DNA of 64,000 bases from an uncultured Monoglobus sp. (GCA_947628795.1 CANRBF010000010.1:1-64000); one strand, 5' to 3'; counted from the stretch's first letter, positions 54,539 through 63,866 are shown. Notes: generated from the sequence alone by a model not told the origin. Made by a program: numbers and translations.

Positions 54539-56268
54539 TGCTTATTCACCTCCAGATAATTTCCCAGAACATCTATCAGATCTTTCTCGTACTTTTCCCG
54601 GTCATCCTGCGTCCAAAACGAGATCTTGGGCGGATAGTCGCTAAAATATTTCAAAAATACATTTTTTGTGCATATAGGCACAAAACCGCCCCTTTTGTCA
54701 AGGTCGATGATATATTTTCTCTTTAGCGGGAAAACGGCGTTTTTATAGGATTTGTTTGTTTTTTCGTCCAGCAGCGCCAGGTTGGATATTCCGTCGATAC
54801 TGTCCGGATCCGTCATATAGCGGTTAAAATACGCGTCAACTTCATCGTAGATCTTAGAAAACTTATCGTCGTCCCCGTATTCCGCGTTTTTTAGGCACAG
54901 ATCAATTTTTTTGAGCAGGGCCTTTCCCTCCGTATCATTTTCGATATAACCCTTCACGTCGGTGAGCCACGTTTCCCTGTTGGCGGGCGGAACGGTTGAG
55001 GGATCCTTTCGTGACGCTATATGCTCAATGTTCCATTTGTTCAGCTTATAATCGTCAAAAGGAAAATACGAGGAGTCGCAGTCGTTCCGCAGCATTGTCA
55101 GTATGTTATAAAGGAGCAATACGCTGAGGGTGGGTTTGTCTTCGTAATCCAAATCAAAAATATTCAGTTTTTTATACTTGTTTCTTATCAAGCCGTCGAT
55201 ATATGATAAAAACTCGCTTTTCTTCATTTCCGAGGATTTGTCATACAGATCCCTCAATACTTTAATATCGTTTGTTTTGTCGGTTTTTTTCGCGGTCAGC
55301 AGGAAGCCTATTTTATGGTACAGCTCTCTTTCGGTGAACCATTCGTTGAACCGCTGATAATATTTTTGGACTTCCTCCCAATTGTCCTTCATTTCCTTTT
55401 CGGTTTTTCCTATCAGTTTTCCGCTGAAAAACCTGAACGTGGAATACGGGTCCGTATCGCCGGAGGTGTTCATCAGGTCGAAGATGTATTCTATCCTGTT
55501 ATCGTCTTTGGACTTGTTGCTTAAAAAGTACCATAATTTGTCGTTTTGGAGGGCGTTTTCGATGGTGTCCCATTCGTTCGCGATCTCTAACTGACGAAGG
55601 CGCATTTTCTCTTTGTCTTTGTCATTCTCTTTGTCATTGGTTCGGAAATTCGAGCTGTTGAGAAAAAGCGCTTTTATAAGCTCGGCGTTCGTCAGGTTGA
55701 TCTTTCCGATATTGAGGCGGGTGAATACGGTGATCGGGTTCTCTTCCTCGGTTTCGTACCATATAATCTTGGTGTGGAACTTGAGCTTTGACCGAAAATC
55801 GTTTTTGTCAAAATTCCCTTGGGCTTCTTTTGACTCAAACCAGCTTTTGATGGTATTATAAGCTGTGTGCATGTAATAAAAATCAATGCAGCTGTCATTT
55901 TCAATCTCGGGATTTTTCAGAAATTCTTTAGAGTCTTCTCTTGTTGCGTATTCGATCTCAAACAGCTTGTCTCTTCTGCTTTCGACAAAGTCCTGATTCA
56001 GATAATAAAGGATCAGATAGACGGTCGTCAATCTCTGCTGCCCGTCGATCACCTCGTAGGAGCCGTCGTCTCTCTTTTTGACCACTACGGGCTGCAGGCA
56101 GTACCACGACTTCTCGCTTCCTTGTATTTCGCGCGGCACAAACTCGTCGATATCCTTAAGCAGGTCCCCGACCTCCAGTTCCGTCCATCTGTATCCCCGC
56201 TGATACGAGGGAACATAAAACGAGCAGGACAAGAGATCGTTTATAATCTTTAATTCTATTTTGTTCAT
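54535..56268 (-). CDS. DUF262-DUF1524 protein (GmrSD/SspE-like type IV restriction candidate)
   Basis: 577 aa from ATG 56268, preceded by GGAGGAAC. The DUF262 domain has VPSYQRGYRWTELEVGDLL (~19-37) and VIDGQQRLTTVYLILYYL (DGQQR at 75-79), then FTRLNIGKINLTNAELIKAL, the usual second conserved block. The C-terminal DUF1524 HNH-type nuclease part has WNIEHIASRKDPSTVPP and GISNLALLDEKTNKSYKNAV, then FPLKRKYI, matching the H...N...H/K layout. Proteins with this arrangement cut phage DNA carrying modified bases or act with phosphorothioate systems. The upstream promoter is close to consensus. No methylase or phosphorothioation gene is in the window, so it looks like a free-standing modification-dependent system. 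Confidence 0.9.
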   Translation of the reverse strand: MNKIELKIINDLLSCSFYVPSYQRGYRWTELEVGDLLKDIDEFVPREIQGSEKSWYCLQPVVVKKRDDGSYEVIDGQQRLTTVYLILYYLNQDFVESRRDKLFEIEYATREDSKEFLKNPEIENDSCIDFYYMHTAYNTIKSWFESKEAQGNFDKNDFRSKLKFHTKIIWYETEEENPITVFTRLNIGKINLTNAELIKALFLNSSNFRTNDKENDKDKEKMRLRQLEIANEWDTIENALQNDKLWYFLSNKSKDDNRIEYIFDLMNTSGDTDPYSTFRFFSGKLIGKTEKEMKDNWEEVQKYYQRFNEWFTERELYHKIGFLLTAKKTDKTNDIKVLRDLYDKSSEMKKSEFLSYIDGLIRNKYKKLNIFDLDYEDKPTLSVLLLYNILTMLRNDCDSSYFPFDDYKLNKWNIEHIASRKDPSTVPPANRETWLTDVKGYIENDTEGKALLKKIDLCLKNAEYGDDDKFSKIYDEVDAYFNRYMTDPDSIDGISNLALLDEKTNKSYKNAVFPLKRKYIIDLDKRGGFVPICTKNVFLKYFSDYPPKISFWTQDDREKYEKDLIDVLGNYLEVNKQ

Positions 56269-56312
56269 AACGGCGTTCCTCCCCGATGACATTATTTTAT
56301 TAAGATTTAAAA

Positions 56313-56341
56313 TTTATATCAAATTTTCGCCCGCGTGTCAA
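56313..56341 (-). promoter_or_regulatory. Promoter of the DUF262 pair
   Basis: On the minus strand, TTGACA (56341-56336), 17-nt spacer, TATAAA (56318-56313), about 45 nt upstream of the ATG. Confidence 0.8.
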
Positions 56342-56392
56342 CGTGCCGATCAGCCGTTTGGGCTATAATTTGTTTTGCGCTCCTTATGAGCC

Positions 56393-56424
56393 GACGGCGG
56401 CGCAGACTAAACTGCGCCGCCGTC
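56393..56424 (-). terminator. Strong hairpin after the transketolase genes
   Basis: GACGGCGGCGCAG / CTGCGCCGCCGTC, a perfect 13-bp stem, starts 9 nt after the stop. No T-run follows on the minus strand, so termination is likely but not certain. Confidence 0.6.
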
Positions 56425-56433
56425 TTATTGTCT

Positions 56434-57381
56434 TTATTTCATCGCTATAGCCTCTTTGGCTTTCGCCGCGATGGTCTTGGCGTCAAGGCCGTACATCTCA
56501 AGCAGCGGATACGGCTTTCCGGAACGTCCGAAAACGTCCCGTGTGCCCACGCGCTTCATGGGAACGGGCGCGTTCTCGACCAGAACTTCCGCGACCGCGC
56601 TGCCCAGTCCGCCTATGATATTGTGCTCCTCGGCGGTTACCACGGCGCCGGTCTCCTTGGCCGCTTTTATAATTATGTCTTTATCAATGGGCTTGATAGT
56701 CGCCATATTGATAACTCTCGCGTTTATGCTCTCGCCGGCTAAGATCTCGGCCGCCTCGGTACAGGCGGGAACCAGCAGTCCGGTGCCTATCAGCGTCACA
56801 TCGGAGCCGTCCTTGAGCTGAACGCCCTTGCCTATCTCGAACTTGTAATTCTCGTCGAATATGGTGGGAACAGCCAGTCTGCCGAATCTCAGGTATACAG
56901 GACCGTCGTAGTCGATCGCGGCCTTGACCGCTAAATTGGACTCGACCGCGTCGGCGGGGTTTAAAATAACCATGCCGGGGATCGTGCGCATAATTCCTAT
57001 ATCCTCAAGGCACTGGTGCGAAGCTCCGTCCTCTCCGACCGATATGCCCGCGTGGGTCGCGCCGATCTTGACGTTCAGATGCGGATAGCCGATCGAGTTT
57101 CTGATCTGCTCAAAGGCTCTGCCCGCCGCGAACATCGCGAACGAGCTCGCGAAAACGATCTTGCCGCAGGTGGAAAGACCCGCCGCGGTCGCCATCATGT
57201 TGCCCTCGGCGATACCCGTATTGATGAATCTTTCGGGATACGTTACCTTAAATCCGTCGGTCTTGGTGGACTTTGAAAGGTCAGCGTCCATAACAACTAT
57301 TCTGGGGTCGCTTCCGTACTCGACCAGAGCGTCGCCGTATGCCTGTCTTGTAGCGATACTTTCGCCTATTTTATAGTTCAT
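56434..57381 (-). CDS. Transketolase, C-terminal subunit
   Basis: 315 aa. It covers the pyrimidine-binding and C-terminal domains of transketolase: SIATRQAYGDALVEYG, GIAEGNMMATAAGLSTCG, GATHAGISVGEDGASHQCLE and the PVYLRFGR segment. With its partner it forms an alpha2beta2 enzyme that moves two-carbon units between sugar phosphates in the pentose phosphate pathway, using thiamine diphosphate. The start codon overlaps the partner's stop by one base (TAATG), indicating translational coupling. Split transketolases are common in Clostridia. Confidence 0.95.
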   Translation of the reverse strand: MNYKIGESIATRQAYGDALVEYGSDPRIVVMDADLSKSTKTDGFKVTYPERFINTGIAEGNMMATAAGLSTCGKIVFASSFAMFAAGRAFEQIRNSIGYPHLNVKIGATHAGISVGEDGASHQCLEDIGIMRTIPGMVILNPADAVESNLAVKAAIDYDGPVYLRFGRLAVPTIFDENYKFEIGKGVQLKDGSDVTLIGTGLLVPACTEAAEILAGESINARVINMATIKPIDKDIIIKAAKETGAVVTAEEHNIIGGLGSAVAEVLVENAPVPMKRVGTRDVFGRSGKPYPLLEMYGLDAKTIAAKAKEAIAMK

Positions 57382-58229
57382 TATTTGTCACCTCCGAGAG
57401 AATCGATATATGCGTCAAGCTCCGAAACTGCCTGCGCGTACTGCTCGTCGTTGGGAGCCGTGCCGTGCCATGCCGCCTGACCCTCCATAAAGGATACGCC
57501 CTTGCCCTTTACGGACTTCGCCATGATAAGCGTGGGCTTGCCCTTAGTCTGCTTCGCCTCGTTGACCGCCGCCTCGATCTGATCAAAGTCGTGGGCGTCG
57601 ATCCTGATAACGTGCCAGTTGAACGCCTCGAACTTTTTGTCAATAGGCGTCGAGTTCATGACCTTGGTGATCTCGCCGTCTATCTGCAGACCGTTGTAGT
57701 CAAGAAACGCGGTCAGATTGTCGAGCTTATAGTGAGCGGCGAACATTGCCGCCTCCCATACCTCGCCTTCCTCGATCTCGCCGTCGCCGAGAGCGGTGTA
57801 AACGCGGTAGTTTTTGCCGTCCAGCTTTCCGGCCAACGCCATGCCGTTGGCGCAGCTTATGCCCTGACCCAGCGAGCCGGTTGACATGTCAACGCCGTTT
57901 ACCTTCTTCATATCGGGATGACCCTGAAGATAACTGTCGATGCTTCTGAATCCCTTTATGTCCTCCTTGGGAATAAATCCCCTCTCGGCCAGAATTCCGT
58001 AAAGAGCGGGCGAGCAGTGACCCTTTGACAGCACGAACCTGTCGCGGTCGGGATTTTTGGCGTCTTTCGGATCGACATTCATCTCTTTGAAATAAAGATA
58101 GGTCAGAATGTCGGCAACCGAGAGCGAACCGCCCGGATGACCCGCGCCCGCAGCGTGAACGGCCTCAAGAGCCATCTTTCTCACATGGGCGGCGTGGATC
58201 TGTAAATCTTTGATTTCGTTTGAATCCAT
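57381..58229 (-). CDS. Transketolase, N-terminal (thiamine diphosphate-binding) subunit
   Basis: 282 aa from ATG 58229, chosen because GGGGGAA precedes it by about 7 nt; the frame is open 18 codons further. It contains the conserved GHPGGSLSVADILTYLYF, RDRFVLSKGHCSPALYGILA, and the GDGEIEEGEVWEAAMFAAHY thiamine diphosphate/Mg2+ motif ending in LDNL. It is the pyrophosphate-binding half of the split transketolase and precedes the C-terminal half. It is transcribed from its own promoter. Confidence 0.95.
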   Translation of the reverse strand: MDSNEIKDLQIHAAHVRKMALEAVHAAGAGHPGGSLSVADILTYLYFKEMNVDPKDAKNPDRDRFVLSKGHCSPALYGILAERGFIPKEDIKGFRSIDSYLQGHPDMKKVNGVDMSTGSLGQGISCANGMALAGKLDGKNYRVYTALGDGEIEEGEVWEAAMFAAHYKLDNLTAFLDYNGLQIDGEITKVMNSTPIDKKFEAFNWHVIRIDAHDFDQIEAAVNEAKQTKGKPTLIMAKSVKGKGVSFMEGQAAWHGTAPNDEQYAQAVSELDAYIDSLGGDK

Positions 58230-58273
58230 TATAATTCCCCCTTGTTTGGTTAATTTTTTCTTTCTAACCATAT

Positions 58274-58302
58274 ATTTTACCACATAACGCTATACTTTTC
58301 AA
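58274..58302 (-). promoter_or_regulatory. Promoter of the transketolase operon
   Basis: On the minus strand, TTGAAA (58302-58297), 17-nt spacer, TAAAAT (58279-58274). Confidence 0.75.
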
Positions 58303-58436
58303 CTGTTTTTTAGTAAAAATTTATTTAACAAAAAAGCGGCATTTTTGACGCGCGGCTCTGCAAACGGTACGGCATACCGGCCTCGGCCGAGATGCAGCTC
58401 CGGTATCCGGATATCGCGGCGCGCAGAGACATAGAG

Positions 58437-59747
58437 CTATCTTTCCATTTTCCAATACTGCACGCTGTAGGGCGGGAGCTCGCTGCCGCCGCCGAAATCA
58501 TGGGTCTCACCCGTGATAAGGTCCACCGCGGTGCCGCAGCCCGCGTCGAAATGGGCGGTGTAGGGCGCGCCCTCGATATTGACCGCGACCATCACGCGCT
58601 CATCGTCACACTTGCGCTCGAAGATCGCCTGCTTGTTGGTGAGCACAACCGAGCGGAAATCGCCGAAGCACAGAGCCTTTGACTCCTTGTGTGCCTTGGC
58701 GAGCTTTGAGATAAACGCCGTCAGCTCGCTGAATTCGGGCTTCTCGAAGCAGGGCCTTAAGGCGGGGTCGCCATCCTGCTTTTTGCCCAAAGCTCCCCAC
58801 TCGCTGCCGTAGTATACGCACGGCACGCCGGGCATTCCGAACAGCACGCCGTAGATCAGCGGCAGGTGGTTCTTGTCGGTCAGTATGTCCGCCACGCGGG
58901 TCACGTCGTGATTGTCAACGAAGCAAAGCAGATGCTTTCCGCGGTACAGACACCAGTTGTCGGGGCCGAACTGCCGCAGAAGCGAATGCACTATCTCGAA
59001 CATATTGAGCGAGTTCATACTGGAATACAGACCCTTGTAGCACTCATAATTTGTGCAGCTGTGGAGCTTGTCGTCCGCCACAAACTGATTGTAGTCGCCG
59101 TGGAGCAGCTCGCCGATAAGCACGAAGTCCTCTTTGAGAGAATTGCAGTGATGGCGCAGCGTCCTGATAAAGTCCTGATCGAGGCAGTACGCAACGTCAA
59201 GGCGCAGGCCGTCGATATCGAACTCGTTTTTCCAGAAGTCGACGCACTCCAAAAGATAGTTCACGACGGCGGGGTTCCTGAGGTTGAGCTTTACCAGCTC
59301 GAAGTGACCCTCCCAGCCCTCGTACCAGAAACCGTCGTTATAATTGCTGTTGCCGTCAAAGCTGATGTGGAACCAGTCCTTATATGGCGAATCCCACTTT
59401 TTCTCCTGCACGTCCTTAAACGCCCAGAATCCGCGGCCCACATGGTTGAACACGCCGTCCAGCACGACCTTTATGCCGTTTTCATGAAGGGCTTTGCACA
59501 CCTCTTTGAAATCCTCGTTGCCGCCCAGACGACAGTCTATCTTCTTATAGTCTCTTGTGTCGTATCCGTGATTGTCCGACTCGAATATCGGCGAAAAATA
59601 CACCGCGTCGCAGCCCGTTTCTTTAATATGGGGGATCCAGTCGATCACTTTTTTGATGCGGTTTTGGTAAACCCCGTCATTTGAAGCGGGCGCTCCGCAA
59701 AATCCGAGCGGGTATATTTGATAAAACACGCTTTTTTCATACCACAT
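58437..59747 (-). CDS. Glycoside hydrolase family 13 (alpha-amylase/maltodextrinase type)
   Basis: 436 aa, a short GH13 enzyme without a signal peptide, so cytosolic. The conserved regions are visible: DGVFNHVG (~97-104), GLRLDVAY with nucleophile D184, IGELLHG with acid/base E213, and FVDNHDVTR with D281 as the third catalytic acid. It starts at the barrel (SVFYQIYPLGF) and ends in a small beta domain (PPYSVQYWKMER). It most likely breaks down maltodextrins or related alpha-glucans taken into the cell; the exact specificity is not readable. The exonuclease gene lies 13 nt upstream on the same strand and the ribosome site is AGGAGGAAAG. Confidence 0.9.
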   Translation of the reverse strand: MWYEKSVFYQIYPLGFCGAPASNDGVYQNRIKKVIDWIPHIKETGCDAVYFSPIFESDNHGYDTRDYKKIDCRLGGNEDFKEVCKALHENGIKVVLDGVFNHVGRGFWAFKDVQEKKWDSPYKDWFHISFDGNSNYNDGFWYEGWEGHFELVKLNLRNPAVVNYLLECVDFWKNEFDIDGLRLDVAYCLDQDFIRTLRHHCNSLKEDFVLIGELLHGDYNQFVADDKLHSCTNYECYKGLYSSMNSLNMFEIVHSLLRQFGPDNWCLYRGKHLLCFVDNHDVTRVADILTDKNHLPLIYGVLFGMPGVPCVYYGSEWGALGKKQDGDPALRPCFEKPEFSELTAFISKLAKAHKESKALCFGDFRSVVLTNKQAIFERKCDDERVMVAVNIEGAPYTAHFDAGCGTAVDLITGETHDFGGGSELPPYSVQYWKMER

Positions 59748-59760
59748 AACTTTCCTCCTG

Positions 59761-60330
59761 TTATTCGGCCGCTTTCGGCCGCTTGGTTTTGTTTGCCGAC
59801 TTCGCCTGTTTCGGCTGTTTCGGCTTTTTCATTTTGCTCATCTTCAAAAAGCACTCGGCGGTGGCTTTGGCGTCGTCGAGCGCGCGGTGCGGATGGTCGT
59901 TCGAAACGCCGAGACGCTCGCACGTGATACCGAGATTGTGCTTGGTCTCGTCGGGATAAAGCTCCTGCGCCATTTTGAGCGTGTCGCAGGTCTTGTTTCC
60001 GAACTTCATGCGGTACTTTTTCGCCACGGTGTTGAGAAACTTCAGGTCATATGTCACATCATGGCCCACCAACGCCGCGTTTCCGCAAAATTTTTTGAAA
60101 TCCTTAAGAACTGTTCGGGACGTCGGCATGTCTTTTACCATCTCGTCCGTTATCCCGGTCAGCTCCCGTATTATCTGGGGTATGCTGTATCCGGGGTTTA
60201 TAAGCTGCTCAAAGCTGTCGGTTATTTTTTCGTTTTTCAGCTTAACCGCGCCTATCTCAAGCAGCTCCTTGTCATCTGGTCCCGTGCAGACCGTCTCAAG
60301 GTCGAACACAACATACGTTTTATTCAGCAT
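59761..60330 (-). CDS. DEDDh 3'-5' exonuclease (DNA polymerase III epsilon / PolC-exo type)
   Basis: 189 aa. The exonuclease motifs are complete: VVFDLETVCTG (D10, E12), LVGHDVTYDLKFL, and HRALDDAKATAE with the H and final D. It is a stand-alone proofreading-type domain that removes 3' nucleotides from DNA or RNA. After the fold there is a strongly basic tail of ~22 residues (KKPKQPKQAKSANKTKRPKA), which may help nucleic-acid binding. It probably shares a transcript with the GH13 gene 13 nt downstream, without obvious functional link. Confidence 0.9.
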   Translation of the reverse strand: MLNKTYVVFDLETVCTGPDDKELLEIGAVKLKNEKITDSFEQLINPGYSIPQIIRELTGITDEMVKDMPTSRTVLKDFKKFCGNAALVGHDVTYDLKFLNTVAKKYRMKFGNKTCDTLKMAQELYPDETKHNLGITCERLGVSNDHPHRALDDAKATAECFLKMSKMKKPKQPKQAKSANKTKRPKAAE

Positions 60331-60385
60331 TTGATTTTGATTTTCCTTTCAACATAGTGATTAGCGATTAGTGAATAGCGAATAG

Positions 60386-60614
60386 GCCTCCCTCTCCGTC
60401 GCCTTCGGCGACACCTCTCCCTCCTAAAGGAGGACGAGGCTAACGGGCGGCTGCGGCCGGAGCCGCGAAGCGGGTTCGAGGCACTAACTTATTCCGATTG
60501 CAGATATGAACAAGGCCACAAATCATAAACCCATCGAGGACATGCGAGGTCGTCCGCCCCTACAACCGCCTCCTCCCGGGAGGAGGTGTCAGGCGATAGC
60601 CTGACGGAGGTGGG
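60386..60614. repeat. REP-like palindromic repeats between the exonuclease and gatB
   Basis: Unit A (60386-60440) reads GCCTCCCTCTCCGTCGCC / GGCGACACCTCTCC with a CTCCTAAAGGAG hairpin. Unit B (60569-60614) reads CCTCCTCCCGGGAGGAGG, then GTGTCAGGCGATAGCCTGAC and GGAGGTGGG. B is nearly the reverse complement of 7105-7158. The 130 bp between the units holds no gene. The element ends 10 nt before the gatB stop and may act in its 3' end. Confidence 0.85.
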
Positions 60615-60624
60615 TTTATTTAGC

Positions 60625-62058
60625 CTATTTATTAAGCTCCCGGTTTAAAAGCTTGTTCACAACGCCGGGGTTGCCTTTGCCTTTCAGCTCCTTCATGCAC
60701 TGACCCATCAGAAAACCGCTGGCCTTCTTGTTGCCCGAGTTGTAGTCCTCGACGGCTTTGGGGTTGTTCGCGATAACCTTTTTGACGATATCGAGCACAA
60801 GACCCTCGTCGCTAACCTGCTCAAGGTTGTTATCCTTGACGTATTTCTCAACGTCAAGATCCTCTTTGAAGGCTATTCCGAATATCTCTTTGGCCTTGTT
60901 GCGGTTGATGGTCTTTTTGCCCACCAGCTCGATCAGGGTCGACAGCGCCTTCGGCGTCAGCTTCATGTCCTTGGCCTCGATGCCCTCATCGCCCAGCTTA
61001 CGCATTAGCTCGCCCATGATCCAGTTTGAGACCTCTTTGGGATTGCCGCAGAGGGCGGTCGTCTCCTCAAAGAAATCGGCGAGCGCCTTCTGACCGGTTA
61101 TCATATCGGCGTCGTACTCGGGCAGACCCAGCTCGTCCATATAGCGCCGTTTTTTGGCGTCCGCCAGCTCGGGCAGACTGTCCTTTGTGGTATTGTACCA
61201 CTCGTCGTCTATCTCGATGGGCGGCAGGTCGGGCTCGGGGAAGTATCTGTAGTCCTGAGCGTTCTCCTTGCTGCGCATGGCGTAGCTCTTGTCCTTGTTG
61301 TCGTCCCAGCGGCGGGTCTCCTGGATAACTTTTCCGCCGCGCTCGATCACGTCGATCTGGCGCTTTGCCTCATAGTTTATCGCCTTTGATATCGCCTTGA
61401 ACGAGTTCAGGTTTTTCATCTCGGTCCTGGTGCCGAATTCCTCGGAGCCCGCCTGTCTCACCGACAGATTGACGTCGGCGCGCATCGAGCCCTCCTGCAT
61501 CTTGCAGTCGGAAACGCCCAGATATTCAAGGGTCGATTTGAGCTTTGTCAGATACGCGATGACCTCCTCAGCGCTGCGGAAATCGGGCTCGCTGACTATC
61601 TCGATAAGGGGCACGCCGCAGCGGTTGTAGTCGCACTTGGTCTCGTCGTTGAACTCATCGTGGATAAGCTTTCCGGCGTCCTCCTCCATGTGTATCTCGT
61701 GTATCCTGATGTCCTTCTTGAGGCCGCTCTCGGTCTCGATCGGCACTCTGCCGTTTCGGCATATTGGCAGATAGAGCTGCGAGATCTGATACGCCTTAGG
61801 AAGATCGGGATAGAAGTAGTTCTTTCTGTCAAATTTATTGTACCGCGTGATGTCGCAGTTCAGCGCGATGCCCGCTTTCATCGCATAGTTGACCACCTGA
61901 CGGTTGACGACGGGCAGAGTGCCCGGCATTCCGGTGCAGATGGGACAGCAGTGCGTGTTGGGCTCGCCTCCGAACTCGGTCGTGCACGAGCAGAATATCT
62001 TTGATTTGGTCGCGAGCTCCACGTGGACCTCAAGACCCATTACTGTTTCCCATGCCAT
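60625..62058 (-). CDS. gatB: Asp-tRNA(Asn)/Glu-tRNA(Gln) amidotransferase subunit B
   Basis: 477 aa, normal length. The kinase-like catalytic domain starts WETVMGLEVHVELATKSKIF and continues CPICTGMPGTLPVVN, YFYPDLPKAYQISQ and the GVPLIEIVSEPD block. The helical YqeY-like tail ends NKKASGFLMGQCMKELKGKG. GatB activates the mischarged Glu-tRNA(Gln) or Asp-tRNA(Asn) with ATP and passes it ammonia from GatA. It is the last gene of gatC-gatA-gatB; only 1 nt separates it from the gatA stop. Confidence 0.97.
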   Translation of the reverse strand: MAWETVMGLEVHVELATKSKIFCSCTTEFGGEPNTHCCPICTGMPGTLPVVNRQVVNYAMKAGIALNCDITRYNKFDRKNYFYPDLPKAYQISQLYLPICRNGRVPIETESGLKKDIRIHEIHMEEDAGKLIHDEFNDETKCDYNRCGVPLIEIVSEPDFRSAEEVIAYLTKLKSTLEYLGVSDCKMQEGSMRADVNLSVRQAGSEEFGTRTEMKNLNSFKAISKAINYEAKRQIDVIERGGKVIQETRRWDDNKDKSYAMRSKENAQDYRYFPEPDLPPIEIDDEWYNTTKDSLPELADAKKRRYMDELGLPEYDADMITGQKALADFFEETTALCGNPKEVSNWIMGELMRKLGDEGIEAKDMKLTPKALSTLIELVGKKTINRNKAKEIFGIAFKEDLDVEKYVKDNNLEQVSDEGLVLDIVKKVIANNPKAVEDYNSGNKKASGFLMGQCMKELKGKGNPGVVNKLLNRELNK

Positions 62059-62059
62059 A

Positions 62060-63553
62060 TTACTCCGCCTCCTTTCCGAATTTCTCGGCCGCTTTTTTGT
62101 GATAGTCGGTCAGCTGCTGGTACGCGTACGCCGCGTTCAGGATCACGTGATCCCCGAGAGGCGCGCCCACAAGCTGCGCTCCGATCGGCATTCCGTCCTT
62201 GTCAAAGCCGCAGGGCACCGATATGCCCGGCAGACCCGCCAGGTTGACCGAAACAGTGTATATGTCGGACAGGTACATCTTCAGCGGGTCGGACAGGCTC
62301 TCGCCCATTTTCGGGGCGGTCGTCGGAGCCGCGGGGAACAGGATAACGTCGTATTTTTCGTACGCCTCGTCGAACGCCTTTTTAATAAGCGCCTTGACCT
62401 GCAGCGCCTTTTTGTAGTACGCGTCGTAGTATCCGGTGGACAGCGCGAAGGTTCCCAGCATGATCCTGCGCTTGACCTCCTCGCCGAAGCCCTCGCTGCG
62501 GGTCTTCATGTAGAGGTCGGTCAGATCCTCGAAGCCCTCGGCGCGGTAGCCGTACTTCACGCCGTCGAACCTTGAGAGATTGGAACTGGCCTCGGCAGCC
62601 GCTATGATATAATAGGTGGGAACGGCGTAGTCAATAAGCGGCATGTCGAACTCCTCGGTCTCGGCGCCCTTGGCCTTGAGCGTCTCCGCGACGCCCAACA
62701 CCGCGGCCTTGACGTCGGCGTTCAAGCCGTCGCCGAAGCACTGCTTGGGTATGCCGATCTTAAGGCCCGACACGTCGCCGCTCAATTCGTCGAGATAGCT
62801 CTTGTGCTCGACGTCAAGCGACGTGCCGTCCATCTCGTCCTTGCCGCAAATTATGTCCAAGATAGCCGCGCAGTCGGCCGCGTCCTTGGCGATCGGGCCG
62901 ATCTGGTCGAGAGACGAGGCGTAGGCTATAAGGCCGTAGCGCGACACCGCGCCGTAGGTCGGTTTCATGCCGGTGACTCCGCAGAATGAGGCGGGCTGCC
63001 TTATGCTGCCGCCCGTGTCGGAGCCCAGAGCGCAGGGCGCCTCGCATGCCGCGACCGCCGCGGCCGCTCCGCTGGACGAGCCTCCGGTAACGCGGCCGTG
63101 GTCCCACGGATTTTTGGTCTCTCCGTAGAACGAGGTCTCTCCGGTGCTGCCCATGGCGAACTCGTCCATGTTGAGCTTGCCGATTATCACCGCTCCGGCG
63201 GCGTTCAGCTTTTCGATCACCGTGGCGTCGTAAGGCGGCTTGAAATCGCCCAATATTTTCGAGGCGCAGGTGGTCTTTACGCCCTTTGTGCAGATGTTGT
63301 CCTTGATAGCGATCGGGACGCCCGCCAGAGGCGAATCCTCAAACTCGCCCGCCTCTATCCTTTTCTGGACGTCCTCGGCGCGCTCCAGCGCCTCCTGCTC
63401 GATCGTCAGCAGATAGGCGTTTATGCCGCCGCTGTAGTAGGGGTCCTTCTTTTTTATCTCGTCAAGCACGGCGCGGACGGCGTCGGGCGCCTTTATCTCG
63501 CCGCTCTTGATCTTCGCGCCCAGTTCCAGGGCGGTCATTTCGCAAATATTCAT
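62060..63553 (-). CDS. gatA: Asp-tRNA(Asn)/Glu-tRNA(Gln) amidotransferase subunit A
   Basis: 497 aa. An amidase-signature enzyme with the Ser-cisSer-Lys triad K84 (IAIKDNICT), S159 (TGGSSSGAAAAVAA) and S183 (GSDTGGSIRQPAS), spaced as in characterised GatA. It releases ammonia from glutamine and delivers it to GatB through a tunnel. It is the middle gene of the gatCAB operon, 25 nt after gatC. Confidence 0.97.
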   Translation of the reverse strand: MNICEMTALELGAKIKSGEIKAPDAVRAVLDEIKKKDPYYSGGINAYLLTIEQEALERAEDVQKRIEAGEFEDSPLAGVPIAIKDNICTKGVKTTCASKILGDFKPPYDATVIEKLNAAGAVIIGKLNMDEFAMGSTGETSFYGETKNPWDHGRVTGGSSSGAAAAVAACEAPCALGSDTGGSIRQPASFCGVTGMKPTYGAVSRYGLIAYASSLDQIGPIAKDAADCAAILDIICGKDEMDGTSLDVEHKSYLDELSGDVSGLKIGIPKQCFGDGLNADVKAAVLGVAETLKAKGAETEEFDMPLIDYAVPTYYIIAAAEASSNLSRFDGVKYGYRAEGFEDLTDLYMKTRSEGFGEEVKRRIMLGTFALSTGYYDAYYKKALQVKALIKKAFDEAYEKYDVILFPAAPTTAPKMGESLSDPLKMYLSDIYTVSVNLAGLPGISVPCGFDKDGMPIGAQLVGAPLGDHVILNAAYAYQQLTDYHKKAAEKFGKEAE

Positions 63554-63578
63554 ATTATACTTCCTTTCCGGTTTCCGC

Positions 63579-63866
63579 TTATTCGACTGTTCTGGGCACT
63601 ATGATAGCCTCATCGTCGGCCTTGGGCGCGTTTTTGAGCAGCTCGGCCCTATCGTGGCTCGGGCGCACAATGTCGTCGCGCATGACGTTTTTGACGGCGA
63701 ACGCGTGGGACATCGGCTCAACGCCCTCGGTGTCGATGTTGTTGAGAATATCCATGTAGCCGATGATCTCGCCCAGACCCTTGCGTGCAGTCTCGGCCTC
63801 CTCGTCGCTCAGTTTGAGCCGCGACAGCTCCGCCACGTAAGCGACCATATCCTTCGTAATTTCCAT
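63579..63866 (-). CDS. gatC: Asp-tRNA(Asn)/Glu-tRNA(Gln) amidotransferase subunit C
   Basis: 95 aa, the usual size. ITKDMVAYVAELSRLKLSDE at the N-terminus and the DDIVRPSHDRAELLKNAPK region near the end are the GatC signature. It wraps around GatA and stabilises the GatCAB complex. It is the first gene of the operon; a consensus promoter lies about 45 nt upstream. Confidence 0.95.
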   Translation of the reverse strand: MEITKDMVAYVAELSRLKLSDEEAETARKGLGEIIGYMDILNNIDTEGVEPMSHAFAVKNVMRDDIVRPSHDRAELLKNAPKADDEAIIVPRTVE

